From Synergistaceae bacterium (GTDB lineage Bacteria; Synergistota; Synergistia; Synergistales; Synergistaceae), in contig JAISQC010000069.1 of the NCBI GenBank assembly GCA_031274465.1, forward strand, positions 1 to 7,067: a stretch of 7,067 bases of DNA, read 5' to 3'. Shown piece by piece: positions 1 through 4,373 of the stretch. Each line of letters starts with the position of its first letter. Position 1 is the first letter of the stretch. A model generated the notes under the pieces. The model saw only the letters and a list, made by a program, of their open reading frames with translations. It searched no databases and was not told where the DNA came from. The position numbers and the translations under genes are program-made.

Positions 1-377
1 TCGTGGTAGTACGACGCCCGCGCGCCGAATGGAAAAGTCGTCGGAGGCAGCAGACACTCCACCCCGCGCGAGCCGAGCTCCCGATAGATTTCGTCCACGT
101 CGCCTGCCTCCGGAACGCGGATAGCTATCATGAAAGGATGCCCCGGCCCTTCGACATAGCGCTCGCCTATGGCTTCGTATACGCCGCCGCTTTTTTCCCA
201 CATGGTGACGGACGCTCCCTGGAAGTCGAACTCAGCGTAATTCGCCCGTTCGGCGTCCGGCTGAAGCCTCTTGATCCGAAAGCCGAATTTCTCCGTGAAA
301 AATTTCAGCGAGCCCTGAAAATCGCTCACGAAAAGACAGATGTCGTTCAGTTTGTTCAGCCCGTCCAACGCGCCCAT
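1..377 (-). CDS. VOC (glyoxalase/bleomycin-resistance fold) family protein, 3' end cut by window edge
   Basis: The visible part is 125 codons starting MGALDGLNKL and running off the left edge. The start ATG (377-375) is preceded by AGGAGG at 388-383, a strong Shine-Dalgarno. The pattern is that of a vicinal-oxygen-chelate fold. A first beta strand NDICLFVSD (residues 11-19) leads into a helix with SLKFFTEKFGF (23-33), then VTMWEKSG (57-64). A second module follows with GHPFMIAIRVPEAGDVDEIYRELGSRGVE (79-107) and PFGARASYYH (116-125), where family members continue into DPDGN. E61 and H80 sit where metal ligands usually lie. The first-strand ligand position, commonly His, appears to be Asp12 or Asn11. 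VOC members include glyoxalases, dioxygenases, epimerases and resistance proteins, so no substrate can be assigned. It lies 21 nt after the aldo/keto reductase and is probably translated from the same mRNA. Confidence 0.88.
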   Translation of the reverse strand, partial: MGALDGLNKLNDICLFVSDFQGSLKFFTEKFGFRIKRLQPDAERANYAEFDFQGASVTMWEKSGGVYEAIGERYVEGPGHPFMIAIRVPEAGDVDEIYRELGSRGVECLLPPTTFPFGARASYYH

Positions 378-398
378 GCGATGCCTCCTGGCCCGCAG

Positions 399-1541
399 CT
401 ATGCGGCCGCGAGCTCGGCGATCCCCTTCATGAAATTCGGAACGTCGATCCCCTGCGGGCAGTGAGAGACGCACTTGCCGCAGGAAACGCAGTTGTGCGC
501 TTTCTGCGAGTCAGCCAGCGTGCGGTACGTGTTCCTGAAAACTATCGGCGCCATGTTCTGGTTATTGGAGAGCGCCATCCGATAGTGGTTGTAAATCGCG
601 AACACTCGGGGGATATCGACGCCTGCCGGGCAGTCCATGCAGTAGCGGCAACCGGTGCATGGGATAGTCCCGGAGGACAGGTACGACGCGGCCGCCCGGC
701 TGAGGACGGAGCGCTCGCCTTCGGACAGGGGGCGGAAATCCGCCATTGTATTTAAATTATCCTCCACCTGCTCCATGTTGCTCATGCCGCTCAGGACGGT
801 GAGCACGCCCGGAAGGGAAGCGGCGTACCTGATGGCCCACGACGCCGGGCTGGCAGACGGGTCTGCGCTTTTCAGGATGCCCTCTGCCTCCGGGTTGAGG
901 TTCGCGAGCGCGCCGCCCCGAACCGGCTCCATTATGACCACAGGGATGCCCCGGGAGGCGAGTATTTCGTACTGCCGCTTTGCGTCGATGACCTCCCAGT
1001 CGATGTAATTGAGCTGTATCTGAGCGAAATCCCATTCCCAGCCGTTCACTATCTTCTCCAGAAGCTCTGGGGAGTCGTGCAGGGAAAACCCGAGGTTCCT
1101 GATGCGCCCTTCTTCTTTCTTTTTGCGCAGGAACTCGTAGGCTTTGTATTTTATCGCCATGTCATACGTCGGTCCCCCGATGTTGTGCAAGAGATAGAAG
1201 TCGAAATAATCCACGCGGCATTTTCGCAGCTGCTCGTCGAAAATACGCCCCAAATCCTCCCCCGATTCCAGCAGCCACACGGGCATCTTTGTGGCTAGGC
1301 TGTAACTTTCCCTCGGATATTCAGAGAGGGCTTCGCCGGCGAAGACCTCGCTCTCGCCCTCATGGTACACCCACGCCGTGTCGAAATAATTGACGCCCGC
1401 GCCTATGGCCTTATCGATCATGCGGCGGCCCGTCTCGCGGTCGATGTCTTTGGCGCTTGCGGATCTGAGCGGCAGACGCATGAGGCCGAAGCCCAGCAGC
1501 GATATCTTTTTGCCTATCCTATCGAACGATCTCATTTCCAT
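399..1541 (-). CDS. Aldo/keto reductase with C-terminal 2x[4Fe-4S] ferredoxin-like domain (COG1453 type)
   Basis: This 380-residue protein has an N-terminal aldo/keto reductase barrel (about residues 5-280). The AKR catalytic tetrad is recognisable as D54 and Y59 (in NYFDTAWVYHEGES), K85 (in ATKMP) and H119 (in DFYLLHN). The C-terminal part carries two cysteine clusters: C295-x2-C298-x2-C301-x2-C304-P, and C351-x2-C354-x2-C357-x3-C361-P. This is the arrangement of the ferredoxin-fused predicted oxidoreductases found mainly in anaerobes. It probably moves electrons between reduced ferredoxin or NAD(P)H and a carbonyl substrate in the cytoplasm; the substrate is not deducible. The ATG at 1541 is preceded by GGGGGG (1557-1552) with 10-nt spacing. 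A second in-frame ATG two codons later (1535) is less well placed. It follows the SDR gene by 102 nt, with a TATAAT in that gap, and leads into the VOC gene 21 nt downstream. Length is normal for the family and the frame is intact. Confidence 0.93.
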   Translation of the reverse strand: MEMRSFDRIGKKISLLGFGLMRLPLRSASAKDIDRETGRRMIDKAIGAGVNYFDTAWVYHEGESEVFAGEALSEYPRESYSLATKMPVWLLESGEDLGRIFDEQLRKCRVDYFDFYLLHNIGGPTYDMAIKYKAYEFLRKKKEEGRIRNLGFSLHDSPELLEKIVNGWEWDFAQIQLNYIDWEVIDAKRQYEILASRGIPVVIMEPVRGGALANLNPEAEGILKSADPSASPASWAIRYAASLPGVLTVLSGMSNMEQVEDNLNTMADFRPLSEGERSVLSRAAASYLSSGTIPCTGCRYCMDCPAGVDIPRVFAIYNHYRMALSNNQNMAPIVFRNTYRTLADSQKAHNCVSCGKCVSHCPQGIDVPNFMKGIAELAAA

Positions 1542-1551
1542 GTTTGGTTTT

Positions 1552-1557
1552 CCCCCC
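1552..1557 (-). promoter_or_regulatory. Ribosome binding site of the Fe-S aldo/keto reductase
   Basis: Read on the minus strand, a run of six G preceded by AA lies 10 nt before the ATG at 1541. No other G-rich stretch lies between here and the second ATG at 1535, so this supports translation from 1541. Confidence 0.6.
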
Positions 1558-1581
1558 TTAGATACCCCACATGCCGGAATG

Positions 1582-1587
1582 ATTATA
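1582..1587 (-). promoter_or_regulatory. Candidate -10 box for the aldo/keto reductase-VOC pair
   Basis: The minus strand reads GCTATAATCATT, a perfect TATAAT, 40 nt before the aldo/keto reductase start codon. At 17-nt spacing the -35 position reads GATTTT, a poor match, and there is no extended -10 TG. The same eight bases, CTATAATC, recur as the candidate -10 of the creD gene (4167-4174). If functional, this promoter would let the reductase and VOC gene be expressed independently of the SDR gene upstream. Confidence 0.4.
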
Positions 1588-1618
1588 GCTTAAATTTTCC
1601 CAAGAAAATCCCATCTCT

Positions 1619-1637
1619 CGGGCGAAAAAACCGCCCG
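1619..1637 (-). other. Small stem-loop just after the SDR stop codon
   Basis: A 6-bp perfect GC stem (CGGGCG/CGCCCG) closes a 7-nt loop that contains six T on the minus strand. It begins 7 nt after the SDR stop codon. The U-run is in the loop rather than after the stem, so it is not a canonical intrinsic terminator. It could still act as a 3'-end stabiliser or weak attenuator between the SDR and aldo/keto reductase genes. Confidence 0.35.
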
Positions 1638-1643
1638 CGCCAC

Positions 1644-2402
1644 TCAGTCATGCGCCATGCGGCCACCGTCTACCACGAACACGCTGCCGTTCACGCCCCC
1701 GCATCTGTCCGAGGCTACGAACAGGACGATCTCGGCGACTTCGCGCATCTCCACCATCCTGCCGATCGGAACCCGTTCCCTCAAGTGCCCCATCCAGCCA
1801 TCGTTATTCAGGTTGTGTTCCGTCATAGGCGTCAAAACGTAACCCGGCGCGACAGTGTTCGTCACGATGCCTTTTGGGCCGCCCGCAACCGCGAAACTGC
1901 GCGTGATCGCGTGTATGCCCCCCTTCGTCGCATCGTAGACGACGTGCTTCTCGTCAGAGACCATCGCCCTGGTGGAGCCCATGTTGATTATCTTCCCATG
2001 ACCCTGCTCCAGCATGACCCGGTAAGCGCTCTGCGCCATGAAAAAAGCGCCCTTCAAATTGACGCTCGTGATGGCATCCCAATCTTCCTCGGTCACGGCT
2101 TCAATGAGGGGCGTGCGCCTGGAAACCCCAGCAATGTTCGCGAGCACGTCCACTCTCCCAAAGTCACTCTTGACCGCGTCCACAGCCCCCCGTATTTCCC
2201 CGACCGACCTGACGTCGCACGCGTAAAACCTAGCGCTCCCCTGCCCTCTGGCATTGATCGCCGAGGCAACCTCATGCCCGGATTCTTCCTGAAGGTCCAC
2301 GAGGGCGAGAGTTGCCCCTTCCTCCGCGAAAAGATCCGAAACGCACCGACCGATGCCGCTTGCCGCCCCGGTAACGATACAAACTTTGCCCTTCAATTGC
2401 AT
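1644..2402 (-). CDS. Short-chain dehydrogenase/reductase (classical SDR, NAD-type)
   Basis: The product is 252 residues, the usual length of a classical SDR. The Rossmann nucleotide motif TGAASGIG is at residues 11-18. An acidic residue at the end of beta-2 (D36 in LALVDLQ) indicates a preference for NAD(H) over NADP(H). The structural motif NIAG (89-92) replaces the commoner NNAG. The catalytic tetrad is N115, S143, Y156 and K160 (YDATK). The C-terminal part contains APGYVLTPM and ends in the typical NGSVFVVDGGRMAHD. The protein is predicted to oxidise or reduce a hydroxyl/keto substrate in the cytoplasm. It resembles FabG-like and sugar/polyol dehydrogenases, and the substrate cannot be called from sequence. 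The ATG at 2402 has GAGAG 7 nt upstream. The gene has its own strong promoter at 2458-2486 and is followed, 102 nt later, by the Fe-S aldo/keto reductase on the same strand. Confidence 0.93.
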   Translation of the reverse strand: MQLKGKVCIVTGAASGIGRCVSDLFAEEGATLALVDLQEESGHEVASAINARGQGSARFYACDVRSVGEIRGAVDAVKSDFGRVDVLANIAGVSRRTPLIEAVTEEDWDAITSVNLKGAFFMAQSAYRVMLEQGHGKIINMGSTRAMVSDEKHVVYDATKGGIHAITRSFAVAGGPKGIVTNTVAPGYVLTPMTEHNLNNDGWMGHLRERVPIGRMVEMREVAEIVLFVASDRCGGVNGSVFVVDGGRMAHD

Positions 2403-2416
2403 TTCGCCACTCTCTT

Positions 2417-2445
2417 TTCTTAATTATATTTTGAAAATTAAAGAA
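2417..2445 (-). other. AT-rich imperfect inverted repeat in the SDR leader
   Basis: TTCTTAATT (2417-2425) and AATTAAAGAA (2436-2445) are complementary except for one bulged base. They could form a weak hairpin in the SDR 5' leader just upstream of its ribosome binding site. Low GC makes it thermodynamically weak, and it may be incidental to an AT-rich leader. Confidence 0.25.
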
Positions 2446-2457
2446 TCACTACTTATC

Positions 2458-2486
2458 AGTATAGTTTTCAGGCAATTGACTGTCAA
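2458..2486 (-). promoter_or_regulatory. Sigma-70-type promoter for the SDR gene
   Basis: On the minus strand a perfect -35 TTGACA (2486-2481) is followed by a 17-nt spacer (2480-2464) and a -10 TATACT (2463-2458), five of six consensus bases. This is the best promoter match in the window. Transcription would begin near 2451, giving a leader of about 48 nt before the ATG at 2402. It indicates that the SDR gene is transcribed separately from creD, which ends at 2529. Confidence 0.75.
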
Positions 2487-2488
2487 TT
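2474..2488. promoter_or_regulatory. 15-bp perfect palindrome over the SDR -35 box (candidate operator)
   Basis: The sequence AATTGAC-T-GTCAATT has two perfect 7-base arms around a single central base. It contains the whole -35 hexamer of the SDR promoter. That placement is typical of a repressor operator, because bound protein would block RNA polymerase. No regulator gene is in the window, so the family of the binding protein is unknown. Confidence 0.5.
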
Positions 2489-2528
2489 ATTCGCGGCCCT
2501 AAACGCCGAATGCGCTGCTAATCCCGGA

Positions 2529-4127
2529 CTAGCCCTCCTGAGGGCCTTCGGGCCGGCCCATGTTTCTGGTGACGGCCATCAGCGCGGCCACTGCGATCAG
2601 AAGGACGGCGCTGCCGGCCAGAAGGGCGTAGTCCTCCATCCGCAGGATAAAAAACAGCAATATGTAGAGCAACCCCTGAACCCCCGCAGTCAGCGCGGCG
2701 GGCCGGCGGCTTTTCAGCGCGGAGCTCACGTAGCCAGCTGTCATCGCCACGTTGATCGCGGCGGCGAGCAGATAGGCTCTGGTGAACCCAATGTGCTCCG
2801 ACAGGGCGAGCAGCGTCAGATAAAACATGGACAATCCGAACCCGATGACGCAGTACTGAACCATGCTAAGCCCCGTTTTATCCCTCCTGCGCGAGTAATT
2901 CTCGAAGATCGCCACACCCAGGAATGTGAGCGCGATGAACAGCACGGCGTATTTTGAGGCCCTGATCAAAAGCGAATAGTGAAAGACCGGCTCGAAGAAT
3001 TCCACGCCAGCCACGTATTCCGTCATGTTGTGCCCCGCATATCCCGCCGGGGCCTCGGACCAGCGATCGTCAAAATCGTCTGGCGGGGCGACCGGCGCCC
3101 ACGCGTCGAGGTCATCTGCCTGGGGGTAATTTCTGACCAGGTTCGGTATGTCCCATTCCGCTGAAAAGCCCTGCGGGGTTATTTCGCGCGACGAAGGAAG
3201 GCCGGAGCCTGTGAAGTTGGGGTGCGGCCACTCCGACGCGAGCTGGAACTTGTTTGTGACCCCGACAGGGGTCAAAAACAGGCGCCCCGAGCCGCCCGCC
3301 GACACCTGAAAGCTGAACTCGACCCGCTCGCCATCCTTAAAGCGCGAGATGTCGCCGCGGCTTGAAAACCCTGTCGGCAAAACCTTGATCCCTCCCGTCC
3401 CGGGCAGAAACGCGAGTTTTTCCCCAGCAAAGTTCAGGTCGCTGATGTTCCGGATGGCTTTTGTGCTGGAAAGCCCGACGGCGATCTCGACCTGGTCCCA
3501 GCGAATTTCGGCTATGTGCTGCCTGAGCCCGCTCAAATCGGGTTTCGCGAAAAAGCCCGAGACAGCCATGTCGGCGGTGTATACCCGCGTGGAATATATG
3601 CTGCGGCTTCGCAGCTCCGTCGCGACCTTGCCGTCGATGCTCAGTTCCTCCGGCAAAATCAGGGCTACGTGGTCGCTCTCGACGGTGCGATAGGCTTCCT
3701 TGGTCGTGCGGTCGCTGCCGCGCGCCTGCTCGGCGGCAAGCTCCGCCGCCGTCAGCGGAACGCTCTCCGACACGACGTACCTGACCGTGTAGGGCACGGA
3801 CATCACCGGGCCAGTGAAGGTCTGGGGCGTGCCCCATGTGGAGGATATCTCGCGGATTACGCCCGAATAGCGGTTGAAGCGCTCCTGCGTGAGGTCATAC
3901 ACGAAATCGGTCGGAATGACCATGAGCCCGGCCAGAACCGCGACCGCAAGCATCCGTAGAGCCATCAGGGGCTTGGCTGGAAGCCGCCTTAAAGGGCGCA
4001 GGTCCCCCCATTTTGGCGCATGCTCCCCTTCCGGCGCCACCGCCCTCAAGCAAAGCCACAAAACGGTCAGCACAACGGCTGAGAGAACGATTGCGACGAA
4101 AAGAAAGAAAACTAGCGAAAACAGCAT
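2529..4127 (-). CDS. creD: CreD-family inner-membrane protein with extra N-terminal membrane segment
   Basis: The product is 532 residues from the chosen ATG at 4127. CreD hallmarks include a membrane segment followed by ERFNRYSGVIREISSTWGTP, then QTFTGPVMSVPY (102-113). A large extracytoplasmic domain rich in beta structure follows. A C-terminal block of about five membrane segments contains the family signature SEHIGF (443-448), then EDYALLAGS and ALMAVTRNM near the end. In Enterobacteria CreD is regulated by the CreBC two-component system and linked to envelope stress and beta-lactam/colicin phenotypes; no creB or creC is adjacent here. E. coli CreD is about 450 residues. This one has an added hydrophobic helix (residues 2-27) and a basic linker before the usual first membrane segment (about 56-78). 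The start at 4127 is preferred because GGGG (4140-4137) lies 9 nt upstream. A GTG two codons earlier (4133) would leave only 3 nt. Confidence 0.9.
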   Translation of the reverse strand: MLFSLVFFLFVAIVLSAVVLTVLWLCLRAVAPEGEHAPKWGDLRPLRRLPAKPLMALRMLAVAVLAGLMVIPTDFVYDLTQERFNRYSGVIREISSTWGTPQTFTGPVMSVPYTVRYVVSESVPLTAAELAAEQARGSDRTTKEAYRTVESDHVALILPEELSIDGKVATELRSRSIYSTRVYTADMAVSGFFAKPDLSGLRQHIAEIRWDQVEIAVGLSSTKAIRNISDLNFAGEKLAFLPGTGGIKVLPTGFSSRGDISRFKDGERVEFSFQVSAGGSGRLFLTPVGVTNKFQLASEWPHPNFTGSGLPSSREITPQGFSAEWDIPNLVRNYPQADDLDAWAPVAPPDDFDDRWSEAPAGYAGHNMTEYVAGVEFFEPVFHYSLLIRASKYAVLFIALTFLGVAIFENYSRRRDKTGLSMVQYCVIGFGLSMFYLTLLALSEHIGFTRAYLLAAAINVAMTAGYVSSALKSRRPAALTAGVQGLLYILLFFILRMEDYALLAGSAVLLIAVAALMAVTRNMGRPEGPQEG

Positions 4128-4167
4128 ATCCACCTACCCCCATCATTTCGGAATTGACACCGTTTCG

Positions 4168-4173
4168 ATTATA
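4168..4173 (-). promoter_or_regulatory. Candidate -10 box of the creD promoter
   Basis: The minus strand reads GGTCTATAATCG, a perfect TATAAT 40 nt before the creD ATG, giving a leader of about 34 nt. The -35 position (CAGAGC at 17 nt) is a poor match, so an activator or alternative element may be needed. The octamer CTATAATC is shared with the candidate -10 of the aldo/keto reductase gene. Confidence 0.4.
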
Positions 4174-4225
4174 GACCATATCCCGCCGCCGCTCTGGGCA
4201 ACGCCGAGGCAAAATGAGGAAAATT

Positions 4226-4253
4226 TTGGCAGATAAATAGATATCCATATATC
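4226..4253 (+). promoter_or_regulatory. Candidate adhE promoter
   Basis: TTGGCA (4226-4231, five of six -35 bases) and TATATC (4248-4253, four of six -10 bases) are separated by 16 nt. Transcription would start near 4260, giving a leader of about 114 nt. The -10 box lies inside the 20-bp dyad at 4240-4259. A weaker alternative -10 (TACATA, 4296-4301) has no good -35. Confidence 0.35.
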
Positions 4254-4259
4254 GATATC
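4240..4259. promoter_or_regulatory. 20-bp dyad in the creD-adhE intergenic region (candidate operator)
   Basis: GATATCCATATATCGATATC is an inverted repeat in which nine of ten base pairs match; only position 7 against 14 fails. A related half-site, CGATATT, follows at 4267-4273, 14 bp after the CGATATC at 4253-4259. The dyad overlaps the best adhE -10 candidate and lies about 70 bp upstream of the creD -10, so a bound regulator could affect one or both divergent genes. Confidence 0.45.
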
Positions 4260-4314
4260 ACAATACCGATATTCCTTTTTTGTATCTTCCACCCGTACAT
4301 AAGGCGCAGTAGCA

Positions 4315-4356
4315 TTGCCGCAACAAAGGTTGTCTCGCCGTTCGACAAAGCGGCAA
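4315..4356 (+). promoter_or_regulatory. Nested inverted repeat in the adhE leader, directly ahead of the ribosome binding site
   Basis: The outer arms TTGCCGC (4315-4321) and GCGGCAA (4350-4356) are perfectly complementary over 7 bp. Inside them TTGTC (4330-4334) and GACAA (4344-4348) form a second pair around a 9-nt loop. The structure ends 6 nt before the AGGAGG. It could be an mRNA hairpin that modulates adhE translation. The inner TTGT...ACAA part could instead be a degenerate binding site for the NADH-sensing repressor Rex, which commonly controls adhE. The inner spacing is one base longer than the usual 18-bp Rex site and the centre is not AT-rich, so the Rex assignment is weak. Confidence 0.4.
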
Positions 4357-4362
4357 AATATT

Positions 4363-4368
4363 AGGAGG
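4363..4368 (+). promoter_or_regulatory. Ribosome binding site of adhE
   Basis: A perfect AGGAGG ends 5 nt before the ATG at 4374. It is 14 nt from the next in-frame ATG (4383), so it fixes the start at 4374 and shows that the N-terminal extension of AdhE is translated. Confidence 0.85.
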
Positions 4369-4373
4369 CGGTA

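Noticed and set aside
3..755. 250-codon plus-strand open frame at the left edge
   Set aside because: It is antisense to the VOC protein and the ferredoxin domain of the aldo/keto reductase, both of which have conserved motifs. The translated protein resembles no family.
1201..1390. Exact 10-bp direct repeat TCGAAATAAT 180 bp apart (1201-1210 and 1381-1390)
   Set aside because: Both copies encode a YFD tripeptide of the aldo/keto reductase (DYFDFY and NYFDTA). This is coincident coding of two unrelated conserved strands, not a DNA repeat element.
1594..1609. Small inverted repeat ATTTTC-CCAA-GAAAAT upstream of the aldo/keto reductase
   Set aside because: The arms are 6 bp and mostly A/T in an AT-rich stretch, so chance symmetry is likely. 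There is no clear overlap with a well-defined promoter core.
1362..2423. 353-codon plus-strand open frame across the aldo/keto reductase and SDR genes
   Set aside because: It lies antisense to two well-supported genes and their gap, has no recognisable domain, is rich in His/Arg/Pro as expected of a GC-rich shadow frame, and has no convincing ribosome binding site.
2487..2528. Possible terminator after creD
   Set aside because: Only a 4-bp CGGC/GCCG pairing without a following T-run is visible, too weak to call.
4154..4182. Plus-strand TTGACA at 4154 as an adhE -35 box
   Set aside because: At 17-nt spacing the -10 would be CATATC, only three of six consensus bases, and the leader would be almost 190 nt. 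The TATAGA nearby is only 10 nt away.
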